DNA of 64,000 nucleotides, taken from contig JAPSLP010000008.1 of the NCBI GenBank assembly GCA_031180665.1, forward strand, positions 1 through 64,000, in the 5' to 3' direction. A model generated the notes under the pieces. The model saw only the letters and a program-made list of their open reading frames with translations, searched no databases and was not told where the DNA came from. Position 1 is the stretch's first letter, and every line of letters begins with the position of its first letter. This DNA comes from Cupriavidus sp. (GTDB taxonomy: Bacteria > Pseudomonadota > Gammaproteobacteria > Burkholderiales > Burkholderiaceae). Shown in pieces: positions 16,232 to 25,352 of this stretch. The position numbers and the translations under genes are program-made.

Positions 16232-16299
16232 GGTGAATTCGTCCGGCCTGATAAGCCTGCGGGCCGGTGGCGTGGGGATAAGGATCGGCGCATAGTGTA

Positions 16300-16316
16300 T
16301 GCCAGCCACCCTGGCA
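16300..16316. promoter_or_regulatory. Inverted repeat TGCCAG-N5-CTGGCA in lysR-xdhA gap
   Basis: A perfect 6-5-6 inverted repeat 68 bases upstream of the LysR start. It could be an autoregulatory LysR site. Confidence 0.35.
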
Positions 16317-16435
16317 GCGGTCAATTCGGCGCAAACCCGCGGAATGCCCCGATTTCCGTGCGCCGCAACACCATCGCCGGGCGCGGCGGCAGGGCCGCGT
16401 GCGACGGGCGCGTCATGATGGGGCATATCACCTGG

Positions 16436-16455
16436 GCCGAATATTGCTACTCGGC
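16436..16455. promoter_or_regulatory. Inverted repeat GCCGA-N10-TCGGC upstream of xdhA
   Basis: A five-base inverted repeat around ATATTGCTAC, ending 43 bases before the xdhA start. It is the kind of interrupted dyad LysR proteins use near the -35 region of the target promoter. The arms are short, so support is weak. Confidence 0.35.
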
Positions 16456-16498
16456 GCGAGTGCTATGTTTGTCCCCATCGCAAGGAGATAAAACGACC

Positions 16499-18019
16499 AT
16501 GGAGACACAACCCATCCGCTTCTACCATCGCGGCCAGGTTCAGCAGGTCACCGATGCCCCGATCACCCGCACCGTGCTGCAATACCTGCGCGAGGACGCG
16601 CGTTGCACCGGCACCAAGGAAGGCTGCGCCGAGGGCGACTGCGGCGCCTGCACCGTGGTGATCGGCGAACTGCAGCAGGATGGCGAACTGAGCTTCAAGG
16701 CCGTCAACTCCTGCATCCAGTTCCTGCCCACGCTCGACGGCAAGGCGCTGATCACCGTCGAGGACCTGCGCCAGGCCGACGGCTCGCTGCATCCGGTACA
16801 GGAAGCGATGGTCGAATGCCACGGCTCGCAATGCGGCTTCTGCACGCCGGGCTTCGTGATGTCGCTGTGGGCCCTGTACCAGCAGCACCAGCCGGGCGGA
16901 CCGGCGCCGGATCGCCAGACCATCTGCGACGCGCTGACCGGCAACCTGTGCCGCTGCACCGGCTACCGGCCGATCATCGAGGCGGGCCAGCGCATGATGT
17001 CGCTGCCGGCGCCGCACGCCAGCCGGCTCGAGCCGAAGGCGATCGCCAGCGCGCTGCGCACGCTGATGCGCGAGGATACCTTCCACTATGGCGACCCGTC
17101 GGGCGCCTTCTTCCATGCACCGCGCACCGCATCGGCCTTCGCCGCGCTGAAGGCCGCCGATCCGTCGGCGCGCATCCTGGCCGGCAGCACCGACGTGGGG
17201 TTGTGGGTCACCAAGCAGTTCCGCGAGCTGGGCAATCTGCTCTATGTGGGCCAGGTCGAGGACCTGCAGCAGGTCCTCGAGCACGACGGCGTCATCGAGA
17301 TCGGCGCCGCCGTCTCGCTGGAGCGCGCCTACGCCGCGCTGACCGACACGCATTCCGAGCTGGAGGAGTTGTGGAAGCGCTTCGCCTCGCTGCCGATCCG
17401 CAATGCGGGCACGCTCGGCGGCAATATCGCCAACGGCTCGCCGATCGGCGACTCGATGCCGGCGCTGATCGCGCTCGGCGCCGAGGTCGTGCTGCAGCAT
17501 CGCGAGACGCGGCGCACGCTGCCGCTCGAGGACCTGTACCTGGCCTACCAGAAGACCGCGATGGCCGAGGACGAATTCGTCGCGGCGCTGCGCGTGCCGG
17601 TGTCCGGGCCGCAGCACTTCCGTACCTACAAGCTGTCCAAACGTTTTGACGAGGACATTTCCGCGGTCTGCGCCGCCTTCGGCATCACCATCGCCGACGG
17701 CGTGGTGCGCCAGGCCCGCATCGCCTTCGGCGGCATGGCGGCCACGCCCAAGCGCGCCGCCCGGGCCGAAGCCGCGCTGCTGGGCCAGCGCTGGGACGAG
17801 GCCACCGCCAAGGCCGCGATGGCGGCGCTGTCGCAGGACTACACGCCGCTGACCGATATGCGCGCCACCGCCGAATACCGCGCCCGCGGCGCCGCGAATC
17901 TGCTGTACCGCTTCTGGCTGGAGACGCGCGACGATGCGCTGCCGGCCGCGGCCGTCAACGTACGGGCGCCCGGCGCAGGCAGCGTGCCGGTCACCGCGGC
18001 CACCGCCACCACCGCTTAA
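16499..18019 (+). CDS. xdhA: Xanthine dehydrogenase small subunit (2Fe-2S and FAD)
   Basis: A 506-residue subunit that passes electrons from the molybdenum site through two 2Fe-2S clusters and FAD to NAD+. The plant-type ferredoxin cysteines are C43, C48 and C51 (EGDCGAC), the second cluster uses CGFCTPG and CRCTGYRPI. The FAD domain follows from about residue 190 (LAGSTDVGLWVTKQ; the GTLGGNIANGSPIGD motif). A good AAGGAG site precedes the ATG by ten bases. It is the first gene of xdhABC, 17 bases before xdhB. Confidence 0.96.
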   Translation: METQPIRFYHRGQVQQVTDAPITRTVLQYLREDARCTGTKEGCAEGDCGACTVVIGELQQDGELSFKAVNSCIQFLPTLDGKALITVEDLRQADGSLHPVQEAMVECHGSQCGFCTPGFVMSLWALYQQHQPGGPAPDRQTICDALTGNLCRCTGYRPIIEAGQRMMSLPAPHASRLEPKAIASALRTLMREDTFHYGDPSGAFFHAPRTASAFAALKAADPSARILAGSTDVGLWVTKQFRELGNLLYVGQVEDLQQVLEHDGVIEIGAAVSLERAYAALTDTHSELEELWKRFASLPIRNAGTLGGNIANGSPIGDSMPALIALGAEVVLQHRETRRTLPLEDLYLAYQKTAMAEDEFVAALRVPVSGPQHFRTYKLSKRFDEDISAVCAAFGITIADGVVRQARIAFGGMAATPKRAARAEAALLGQRWDEATAKAAMAALSQDYTPLTDMRATAEYRARGAANLLYRFWLETRDDALPAAAVNVRAPGAGSVPVTAATATTA

Positions 18020-18036
18020 GAAGAGGAGCGATCGGC

Positions 18037-20445
18037 ATGAACAAGCAAACCGAGGCCTTCCTGCTCGACACCGGTGTCGCCAACGGCGGTGCGCCTGTGA
18101 CGGCCGACTTCAGCAGCGGCGACCTCGCCGCGCATATCGCCGCCGAGGCGCCGCCGCAGATCGGCGTGTCGCGCCCGCACGAGTCCGCGCATCTGCATGT
18201 GGCCGGCACGGCCACCTACACCGACGACATTCCCGAACTGGCCGGCACGCTGCACGCCGCGCTCGGCATGAGCGCCCGCGCCCATGCCCGCATCCGCTCG
18301 ATCGCGCTCGACAAGGTGCGCGCCGCGCCCGGCGTCGTCGCGGTACTGACCGCGAAGGACATCCCCGGCGTCAACGATTGCGGCCCGATCATCCACGACG
18401 ACCCGATCCTGGCGAGCGACACGGTGCAGTTCGTCGGCCAGCCGATCTTCGTGGTGGTGGCCTCCTCGCACGATGCCGCGCGCCGTGCCGCGCGCCTGGC
18501 TGCGATCGATTACGAGGACCTGCCGCCGATCCTGTCGCCGCAGGCCGCGCACGAGGCCCGCAGCTACGTGCTGCCGCCGATGCATCTGGAGCGCGGCCAG
18601 CCGCGCCAGCACCTGGGCACGGCCGCGCATCGCGACAAGGGCCATATCCGTCTCGGCGGCCAGGAGCAGTTCTACCTGGAAGGCCAGATCGCCTATGCCG
18701 TGCCGAAGGAAAACGACGGCATGCACGTCTGGTGTTCGACCCAGCATCCGACCGAGATGCAGCACGCGGTCGCGCACGTGCTCGGCTGGCAGGTGCACCA
18801 GGTGCTGGTCGAATGCCGGCGCATGGGCGGCGGCTTCGGCGGCAAGGAATCGCAGTCCGCGCTGTTCGCCTGCTGTGCGGCGCTGGCCGCGTGGAAGCTG
18901 ATGTGCCCGGTCAAGCTGCGCCCGGACCGCGACGACGACATGATGATCACCGGCAAGCGCCACGACTTCGTGTTCGACTACGAGGTCGGCCACGACCCGC
19001 AGGGCCGCATCGAGGCGGTCGCGGTCGAGATGGTGTCGCGCGCCGGCTTCTCCGCCGACCTGTCGGGCCCGGTGATGACCCGCGCGATCTGCCATTTCGA
19101 CAATGCCTACTGGCTGCCGCACGTGCAGATCGACGGCTACTGCGGCAAGACCAATACGCAGAGCAATACCGCATTCCGCGGCTTCGGCGGACCGCAGGGC
19201 GCCTTCGCGATGGAGTACATCCTCGACAATATCGCGCGTACCGTGGGCCGCGATGCGCTGGACGTGCGCCGCGACAATCTGTACGGCAAGACCGAGCGCA
19301 ACGTGACGCCCTACGGCCAGACCGTCGAGGACAACGTCATCCACGAACTGCTCGACCAGCTCGAGGCCAGCAGCGACTACCGCGCCCGGCGCGAGGCCAC
19401 GCGCGCGTTCAATGCGGCCAGCCCGGTGCTCAGGAAAGGCATCGCCATCACCCCGGTCAAGTTCGGCATTTCGTTCAACGTCGCCCACTTCAACCAGGCC
19501 GGCGCGCTGGTGCACGTCTATAACGACGGCTCGGTGCTGGTCAATCACGGCGGCACCGAGATGGGCCAGGGGCTGAACACCAAGGTGGCGATGGTGGTCG
19601 CGCACGAACTGGGCATCCGGCTCGAACGCGTGCGTGTGACCGCGACCGACACCAGCAAGGTGGCCAACACCTCGGCGACCGCCGCCTCGACCGGCACCGA
19701 CCTGAACGGCAAGGCCGCGCAGGATGCCGCGCGCCAGATCCGCGAGCGGCTGGCCGCCTTCGCCGCACGCCAGGCCGGCGTCGATCCGTCCACCGTGCGC
19801 TTCGGCGACGACCTGGTGGTGGCAGGCGAGCTGCGCCTGCGCTTCGACGAGCTCGCGCGCCAGGCCTATGTGGCCCGCGTGCAGCTGTGGTCGGACGGGT
19901 TCTACGCCACGCCCAAGCTGCATTGGGACCAGAGCAAGCTGCAGGGCCGGCCGTTCTACTACTACGCCTACGGCGCGGCCTGCTCCGAAGTGCTGGTCGA
20001 CACGCTGACCGGCGAATTCCGGCTGCTGCGCGCGGACGTGCTGCACGACGTCGGCCGCTCGCTGAATCCGGCGATCGATATCGGCCAGGTCGAAGGCGGC
20101 TTCATCCAGGGCATGGGCTGGCTGACCACCGAGGAACTGTGGTGGAACAAGGACGGCAAGCTGATGACGCACGCGCCCTCGACCTACAAGATCCCGACCG
20201 TCAACGACTGCCCCGAAGTGTTCAACGTGCAGCTGTTCGAGAACCGCAACGCCGAGGACAGCATCCACCGCTCCAAGGCGGTCGGCGAGCCGCCGCTGCT
20301 GCTGCCGTTCTCGGTGTTCTTCGCGATTCGCGACGCCATCGCCAGCCTGGGCGGATATCGCGTCAACCCGCCGCTGGATGCGCCGGCGACCGCCGAAGCG
20401 ATCCTGAACGCGGCCGACGCCGTGCGTCAGGCCGCGGCCGCGTGA
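18037..20445 (+). CDS. xdhB: Xanthine dehydrogenase molybdopterin-binding subunit
   Basis: An 802-residue catalytic subunit that hydroxylates hypoxanthine to xanthine and xanthine to urate. Molybdenum-cofactor motifs seen are RRMGGGFGGKES, FRGFGGPQG, GGTEMGQGLNTK and the catalytic-Glu motif KAVGEPPLLL. The length is normal for the two-gene bacterial enzyme (XdhA carries the iron-sulphur and FAD domains). AGAGGAG precedes the ATG. Its stop overlaps an in-frame GTG that could start xdhC. Confidence 0.97.
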   Translation: MNKQTEAFLLDTGVANGGAPVTADFSSGDLAAHIAAEAPPQIGVSRPHESAHLHVAGTATYTDDIPELAGTLHAALGMSARAHARIRSIALDKVRAAPGVVAVLTAKDIPGVNDCGPIIHDDPILASDTVQFVGQPIFVVVASSHDAARRAARLAAIDYEDLPPILSPQAAHEARSYVLPPMHLERGQPRQHLGTAAHRDKGHIRLGGQEQFYLEGQIAYAVPKENDGMHVWCSTQHPTEMQHAVAHVLGWQVHQVLVECRRMGGGFGGKESQSALFACCAALAAWKLMCPVKLRPDRDDDMMITGKRHDFVFDYEVGHDPQGRIEAVAVEMVSRAGFSADLSGPVMTRAICHFDNAYWLPHVQIDGYCGKTNTQSNTAFRGFGGPQGAFAMEYILDNIARTVGRDALDVRRDNLYGKTERNVTPYGQTVEDNVIHELLDQLEASSDYRARREATRAFNAASPVLRKGIAITPVKFGISFNVAHFNQAGALVHVYNDGSVLVNHGGTEMGQGLNTKVAMVVAHELGIRLERVRVTATDTSKVANTSATAASTGTDLNGKAAQDAARQIRERLAAFAARQAGVDPSTVRFGDDLVVAGELRLRFDELARQAYVARVQLWSDGFYATPKLHWDQSKLQGRPFYYYAYGAACSEVLVDTLTGEFRLLRADVLHDVGRSLNPAIDIGQVEGGFIQGMGWLTTEELWWNKDGKLMTHAPSTYKIPTVNDCPEVFNVQLFENRNAEDSIHRSKAVGEPPLLLPFSVFFAIRDAIASLGGYRVNPPLDAPATAEAILNAADAVRQAAAA

Positions 20446-20474
20446 CCGCGGTCGCTGACGGCACGAAAGCGATC

Positions 20475-21551
20475 ATGCAGGACGCCCCGCTCAAGCCCTT
20501 CCGCTTCGCCGACGCCGCCGCGCTGGTGCGCGCCGGCGTGCCGGTGGCGATGGTCACCATCGTCGAGGTCAAGGGCTCCGCGCCGCGCGAGCCTGGCATC
20601 CGCATGCTGGTGACCGGCGACGATCTGATCGGCACCATCGGCGGCGGCCATCTCGAATGGCGCGGCATGGCGATCGCGCGCGAGATGCTGGAGGCCGCCG
20701 CGCACGGCGAGGCCGCCTCGCTCGCGCCCGATGCCACCCGCCGCATCGTGCGGATTCCGCTCGGGCCCGCGCTGGGCCAGTGCTGCGGCGGCGTGGTGCA
20801 GCTCGCCTTCGAGCGGCTGGGCCCGGCCGATCTGGAATGGCTGGATGCGGTGGAGGCCGCCTTTGCCGCGCGCCGCACCGTGACGCGCACGGTGCCGGCC
20901 GCCGGCCCGGTCCGCCATGCCGTCGATCGCACGCCCTTGCCGACGCTGCCCGCCGTCACGCTGCATGAGGACGGCGGCTGGACCGACCCGCTGGCCCCGG
21001 ACGAGATGCACGTGGTGCTGTTCGGTGCGGGCCACGTCGGCCATGCCCTGGTCAAGGTGCTGGGCACGCTGCCGTGCACGGTCCATTGGGTCGACGAGCG
21101 CGACACGCTGTTCCCGGCCGGGCTGCCCGCCAACGTGGTGGCCGAGGCCACCGATACGGCCGAGGCGGTGGTGGACCACGCGCCGCCCGGCAGCTACTTC
21201 CTGGTGATGACGCACAGCCATGCGCTGGACCAGACGCTGTGCGAACGGATCCTGCGGCGCACCGACTTCGCGTACTTCGGGCTGATCGGCTCGAAGACGA
21301 AACGGGCCCGCTTCGAACACCGGATGGTCGAGCACGGCATCGACCCGGCCGCCTTTGCGCGGATGACCTGCCCGATCGGCGTCGCGGGCATCACCGACAA
21401 GGCTCCGGCTATGATTGCAGTTGCCATCGTCGCCCAGCTGCTGCAAGTGCGCGACCAGCGCCTGGCCGCGCTGCGCTCCGACGCACCGGCCACGCAGCGG
21501 GACGGCGGGCAACCGGGCGAGAGCCTCAGCGACAGCCCCGCCCACCGGTAA
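20475..21551 (+). CDS. xdhC: Xanthine dehydrogenase accessory protein XdhC
   Basis: A 358-residue chaperone that binds the molybdenum cofactor, helps its sulfuration and delivers it to XdhB. The N-terminal XdhC/CoxI domain has VEVKGSAPREPGIRMLV and IGGGHLEW, plus LGQCCGGVVQL with the paired Cys; the C-terminal half is a Rossmann domain (VVLFGAGHVGHALVKVLG). The ATG at 20475 is used; a GTG at 20442, overlapping the xdhB stop, would add 11 residues and imply translational coupling. It completes the xdhABC operon. Confidence 0.94.
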   Translation: MQDAPLKPFRFADAAALVRAGVPVAMVTIVEVKGSAPREPGIRMLVTGDDLIGTIGGGHLEWRGMAIAREMLEAAAHGEAASLAPDATRRIVRIPLGPALGQCCGGVVQLAFERLGPADLEWLDAVEAAFAARRTVTRTVPAAGPVRHAVDRTPLPTLPAVTLHEDGGWTDPLAPDEMHVVLFGAGHVGHALVKVLGTLPCTVHWVDERDTLFPAGLPANVVAEATDTAEAVVDHAPPGSYFLVMTHSHALDQTLCERILRRTDFAYFGLIGSKTKRARFEHRMVEHGIDPAAFARMTCPIGVAGITDKAPAMIAVAIVAQLLQVRDQRLAALRSDAPATQRDGGQPGESLSDSPAHR

Positions 21552-21612
21552 CCGCGCCGGCCCTCTGCTCGAACCCGAACAGCAGGCCGGCATAGCAAAA
21601 AAGGATCCCCCC

Positions 21613-22668
21613 ATGACGCTCGACGCCGCGCTCGCGGAACGCATCCGCCGCACTCCCAAGGCCGAACTGCACGTCCATATCGAAGGGACGCTCGAGCCCG
21701 AGCTGATCTTCCGGCTCGCGCAGCGCAACCAGGTCAAGCTGCCCTACCCCAGCGTCGAGGCGCTGCGCGCCGCCTATGCGTTCACGGACCTGCAGTCCTT
21801 CCTCGACATCTACTATGCCGGCGCCAGCGTGCTGCTGACCGAGGAAGACTTCTTCGACATGACGATGGCGTACGTGGAGCGTGCCGTCGCCGACAACGTG
21901 CGCCACGCGGAAATCTTCTTCGATCCGCAGACGCATACCGCGCGCGGCGTGGACATCGAGATCGTGATCGACGGCATCGCCGACGCCCTGGCGCAGGCCC
22001 GCACGCAGTACGACTTCTCCAGCAGCATGATCCTCTGCTTCCTGCGGCATCTGTCGGAGGAAGACGCGTTCGCCACGCTGGAAGCCGCCCTGCCCTATCG
22101 CGACCGCTTCGTCGGCGTCGGCCTCGATTCGTCCGAGCGCGGCAATCCGCCCGAGAAGTTCGCCCGGGTGTTCGCCCGTGCGAAAGAGCTGGGCCTGCAT
22201 CGCGTGGCCCATGCCGGCGAGGAAGGCCCGGCCGACTATGTCCGCGACGCGCTCGACATCCTGCAGGTCGAGCGGATCGACCACGGCGTGCGCGCGATCG
22301 ACGATCCCGCGCTGGTCGAGCGCCTGGCGCGCGAGCGCATCGCGCTGACGGTCTGCCCGCTGTCGAACCAGAAGCTCAAGGTCTATCCGGACCTGCGCGA
22401 CCATTCGCTGAAGAAGCTGCTCGACGCAGGCGTTGCGGTGACGATCCATTCGGACGACCCGGCCTATTTCGGCGGCTACATGAACGCCAACTGGGAAGCG
22501 ACCTTCGACGCGCTGCCGCTCGATGCCGCCGACGCGCACCGGCTCGCGCGCAACAGTTTCGAGGCGAGCTTCCTGCGGCCGGCGCTGAAGGCCGAATACC
22601 TGACCGAGGTCGACCGCTTCTGGCAATCGGCCAGCCCCACGACGCCGGCAAGCGCCGCGACGGCTTGA
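21613..22668 (+). CDS. Adenine deaminase (adenosine deaminase family)
   Basis: A 351-residue zinc amidohydrolase. Zinc ligands H20 and H22 lie in KAELHVHIEGTLEPEL, the next His in VAHAGEEGPADY and the Asp in HSDDPAYFGGY; RIDHGVRA holds the other conserved His. The segment YAFTDLQSFLDIYYAG and the loop DSSERGNPPEKF resemble, from memory, the adenine deaminase of Pseudomonas aeruginosa rather than true adenosine deaminases, so adenine to hypoxanthine is the more likely reaction. This would feed hypoxanthine to XdhAB encoded just upstream. It starts 61 bases after xdhC and may be in the same operon. Confidence 0.88.
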   Translation: MTLDAALAERIRRTPKAELHVHIEGTLEPELIFRLAQRNQVKLPYPSVEALRAAYAFTDLQSFLDIYYAGASVLLTEEDFFDMTMAYVERAVADNVRHAEIFFDPQTHTARGVDIEIVIDGIADALAQARTQYDFSSSMILCFLRHLSEEDAFATLEAALPYRDRFVGVGLDSSERGNPPEKFARVFARAKELGLHRVAHAGEEGPADYVRDALDILQVERIDHGVRAIDDPALVERLARERIALTVCPLSNQKLKVYPDLRDHSLKKLLDAGVAVTIHSDDPAYFGGYMNANWEATFDALPLDAADAHRLARNSFEASFLRPALKAEYLTEVDRFWQSASPTTPASAATA

Positions 22669-22741
22669 TGCCGTTGCGGCCCTGACCGGCGCCACATCGG
22701 CCGGCGCCCCCCGCGCGCCGGCCTTCTCCAACCCCACGACC

Positions 22742-24073
22742 ATGAACCAGACCACCAGCTCCCCTTCCCCGACCGGTTCCCTGCGCGCCATCCGCGGCCG
22801 CGTGCTGCATTTCCTGCGCGACCCGCAATTCCACGATGACGCGTATCAGTATTGGGAAGACGGTGTGCTGCTGGTCGCCGACGGTCGTATTGCGGCCGTC
22901 GGCCCCTACGCCGAACTGGCGCCGTCGGTCGCCCCGGGCACCGAGGTGATCGACCATCGCGGCAAGCTGATCGTGCCGGGCTTCATCGATACGCACGTCC
23001 ACTACCCGCAGACCGACATGATCGCGTCGCCGTCGCCCGGTCTGCTGCATTGGCTCGACACCTATACCTTCCCGGAGGAGCGCCGCTTCGCCGAGCCCGA
23101 ATACGCCGCCGGGGTGGCGAGCTTCTTCGCCGACGAGCTGCTGCGCAACGGCACCACCAGCGCGCTGGTCTGGAGCACCGTGCATGCGGCTTCGGCCGAC
23201 GCCCTCTTCGCCGAAAGCCATCGCCGCAATCTGCGGCTGGCGACCGGCAAGGTGCTGATGGACCGCCACTGCCCGGACTTCCTGCGCGACACCGCGGAAT
23301 CGGGCGCGCGCGAATCGGCCGACCTGCTGTCGCGCTGGCATGGCAAGGGGCGCCTGTCCTATGCGATCACGCCGCGCTTCGCACCGACCTCGACCGAGGC
23401 CCAACTGGCGGCCTGCGGCGACCTGGCGCGCGCCTACCCCGATGCGCTGATCCAGACCCACGTGGCCGAGAACCGCGACGAGGTCAAATGGGTCGCCGAG
23501 CTGTTCCCGCAGGCACGCAGCTATCTGGACGTCTACGATCGATACGGCCTGCTGCGCCCGGGCGCCTTCTACGGCCATGCGATCCACCTGGACCACGACG
23601 ATCGCCGCCGGCTGGCCGATACCGGCGCGGCCGTGGCGCACTGCCCGACTTCGAACCTGTTCCTCGGCAGCGGCCTCTACGACTTCCACCAGTCCGACGC
23701 GCACCGGCTGAACCTGACGCTCGCCACCGACGTCGGCGGCGGCACCTCGTTCTCGATGCTGCGCACGATGAACGCCGCGCACAAGGTCGCGCGGATGGGC
23801 GGCTACCACCTGACCGCGCTGCGGATGTTCTATCTGGCCACGCGCGCGCCGGCCGATGCGCTGGGCTGGGGCGACCGCGTCGGCAGCTTCGCGCCGGGCA
23901 ACGAGGCCGACTTCATCGTGCTGGATCCCGACGCCACGCCGCTGCTGGGCCGCCGCAGCGCGCGCTCGGAAACGCTCGAAGAGCAGTTGTTTGCGTTCGC
24001 GATGCTGGGCGACGATCGGGTGATCGACAGCGTCTATGTGATGGGCGAGCGCGCGGGAACGCGGGCGGCATAA
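22742..24073 (+). CDS. guaD: Guanine deaminase
   Basis: A 443-residue amidohydrolase that converts guanine to xanthine. Motifs: GFIDTHVHYPQTDMI with the HxH zinc pair, the substrate-site THVAENRDEVKWV, HAIHLDHDDRRRL, AHCPTSNLFLGSGLYD and ATDVGGGTSFSML, all typical of bacterial GuaD. It is 73 bases downstream of adenine deaminase, so xdhABC-ade-guaD forms one same-strand block that channels adenine and guanine to xanthine/urate. Confidence 0.95.
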   Translation: MNQTTSSPSPTGSLRAIRGRVLHFLRDPQFHDDAYQYWEDGVLLVADGRIAAVGPYAELAPSVAPGTEVIDHRGKLIVPGFIDTHVHYPQTDMIASPSPGLLHWLDTYTFPEERRFAEPEYAAGVASFFADELLRNGTTSALVWSTVHAASADALFAESHRRNLRLATGKVLMDRHCPDFLRDTAESGARESADLLSRWHGKGRLSYAITPRFAPTSTEAQLAACGDLARAYPDALIQTHVAENRDEVKWVAELFPQARSYLDVYDRYGLLRPGAFYGHAIHLDHDDRRRLADTGAAVAHCPTSNLFLGSGLYDFHQSDAHRLNLTLATDVGGGTSFSMLRTMNAAHKVARMGGYHLTALRMFYLATRAPADALGWGDRVGSFAPGNEADFIVLDPDATPLLGRRSARSETLEEQLFAFAMLGDDRVIDSVYVMGERAGTRAA

Positions 24074-24088
24074 CCCGGAAGACCCTGG

Positions 24089-24108
24089 GTCCCCGCGTTC
24101 GCGGGGAC
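24089..24108 (+). terminator. Stem-loop GTCCCCGC-GTTC-GCGGGGAC after guaD
   Basis: A perfect 8-base stem with a four-base loop 16 bases after the guaD stop. There is no T-run, so it may be a dispersed GC-rich palindrome that also protects or ends the guaD transcript. Confidence 0.5.
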
Positions 24109-24176
24109 GACAAGAGCGAGCACGCGATCCGTCGCCCCCCGCGCAGGCGGTATGGACGGCCGCCTCGCAGACTGGC

Positions 24177-24182
24177 TATAAT
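24177..24182 (+). promoter_or_regulatory. -10 element TATAAT upstream of the riboswitch
   Basis: A consensus TATAAT ten bases before the start of the riboswitch P1 stem, so the transcript would begin right at the aptamer. No good -35 hexamer is visible. Confidence 0.55.
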
Positions 24183-24191
24183 CGCGCTTCC

Positions 24192-24334
24192 TCATTGGGG
24201 AGTAGCCGCCCTGCCGCCCGGCATCGAGCCTTGCGACAGGGGCGTACGTCAACAGACTTGACCGCTTGCGGTTATGGCGTGCGCAGCTTGCGGAACGGTG
24301 CAATGCCTGTTCCATGGCCTGGCGAGACCGATGA
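24192..24334 (+). ncRNA. yybP-ykoY manganese riboswitch aptamer
   Basis: The two conserved blocks of the family are present: GGGGAGTAGC at 24197-24206 and TGGCGAGACC at 24320-24329. TCATT (24192-24196) pairs with GATGA (24330-24334) as the P1 stem that closes the aptamer. The element lies directly upstream of a GDT1/TMEM165-family gene, a class of manganese exporter these riboswitches commonly control. Binding of Mn2+ is expected to stabilise P1. The variable arm between the blocks is about 110 bases. Confidence 0.9.
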
Positions 24335-24372
24335 CGTCGTTTTTCGGCTGGGCCGGGGAAAACGCACGTCAT
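24331..24372 (+). promoter_or_regulatory. Putative riboswitch expression-platform hairpin
   Basis: ATGACGT (24331-24337) pairs with ACGTCAT (24366-24372), and the inside GTTTT...GGC / GCC...GAAAAC extends the stem. Its 5' arm includes the ATGA that forms the 3' side of riboswitch P1, so hairpin and P1 cannot form together. There is no T-run, so it would act by Rho access or translation rather than as a simple intrinsic terminator. Confidence 0.6.
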
Positions 24373-24416
24373 TGGCATCTCGCGATGCGTCCGGCCCGCT
24401 GCTCCGATAACAACGA

Positions 24417-24992
24417 ATGGAATCCCTGCTCGTCTCGACCGGTATCGTCGCCCTCGCGGAAATGGGCGACAAGACCCAGCTGCTCTCGCTCATTCTCGCT
24501 GCGCGCTACCGCAAGCCCATTCCCATCATCCTCGGCATCCTGATCGCGACGCTGGTCAATCACGGCCTGGCCGGCGCGCTCGGCGGCTGGATCACGCAAA
24601 TGGTCGGCCCGGCGCTGCTGCGCTGGATCCTCGGTCTGGGCTTCATCGCGATGGGCGCATGGATGCTGATCCCCGACAAGCTCGACGAGACCGAAAAGCC
24701 CAAGGCGGTCAAGGGCGCGTTCGGCGTGCTGTGCGCCACCGTCGTGGTGTTCTTCTTCGCGGAGATGGGCGACAAGACCCAGATCGCCACCGTCGCGCTC
24801 GCCGCGCGCTTCAGCACGGATATCCTCGCCGTGGTCGCCGGCACCACGATCGGCATGATGCTGGCCAATGTGCCCGCGGTGCTGCTGGGCGAGCGCTTTG
24901 CGCACCGGCTGCCGATCCGGCTGGTGCACCGTATCGCCGCGGCGGTATTCGTCGTGTTGGGGGTGGTGGCGTTGATGGATATCGGGCGCTGA
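24417..24992 (+). CDS. TMEM165/GDT1 family manganese exporter
   Basis: A 191-residue inner-membrane protein with six membrane segments in two homologous halves. Each half carries the family signature: AEMGDKTQLL in segment 1 and AEMGDKTQIA in segment 4, the cation-binding Glu/Asp motif of UPF0016. Bacterial members such as Vibrio MneA export Mn2+. The yybP-ykoY riboswitch immediately upstream strongly supports Mn2+ as substrate. The gene stands alone between the purine genes and a toxin-antitoxin pair. Confidence 0.93.
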   Translation: MESLLVSTGIVALAEMGDKTQLLSLILAARYRKPIPIILGILIATLVNHGLAGALGGWITQMVGPALLRWILGLGFIAMGAWMLIPDKLDETEKPKAVKGAFGVLCATVVVFFFAEMGDKTQIATVALAARFSTDILAVVAGTTIGMMLANVPAVLLGERFAHRLPIRLVHRIAAAVFVVLGVVALMDIGR

Positions 24993-25112
24993 TCGGCGCC
25001 GCGAGCTTCGGCAAGGAATGCCCATCCCCCGTTTCATACCGCGTCTCTCGCGACGCGCGACCGCAACGGCGCAAGCATAATATTGCAATCGCATTTGCCG
25101 GGGGACACTATC

Positions 25113-25328
25113 ATGGCCAGCATGACGATTCCCGATATCGACGACCAGCTTGCGGCGCGCTTGCGCGAGCGCGCCGCCTTACATGGCAAGTCCGTGGAAG
25201 ACGAAGCGCGCGACATCCTTCGCCGGGCATTGTCGGCGCCGCCTGAAGCGCGCCCGCTCGTTGAAGCCATCCGGGAACACATCGCCCCCTTGGGCGGCGT
25301 CGACCTGGAAATTCCGCCAAGAAGCTGA
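25113..25328 (+). CDS. FitA/VapB-type ribbon-helix-helix antitoxin
   Basis: A 71-residue protein starting at ATG 25113. The N-terminal ribbon-helix-helix reads MTIPDIDDQLAARLRERAALH with the FitA-like GKSVEDEARDILRRAL that follows; the C-terminal tail should wrap the toxin. It is 24 bases upstream of the PIN toxin gene. The pair would be autoregulated by binding of the antitoxin near the start of the operon. The upstream TTG at 25083 is not needed. Confidence 0.88.
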   Translation: MASMTIPDIDDQLAARLRERAALHGKSVEDEARDILRRALSAPPEARPLVEAIREHIAPLGGVDLEIPPRS

Positions 25329-25352
25329 TGCTGCGGACCGGAGCGGCGAACA

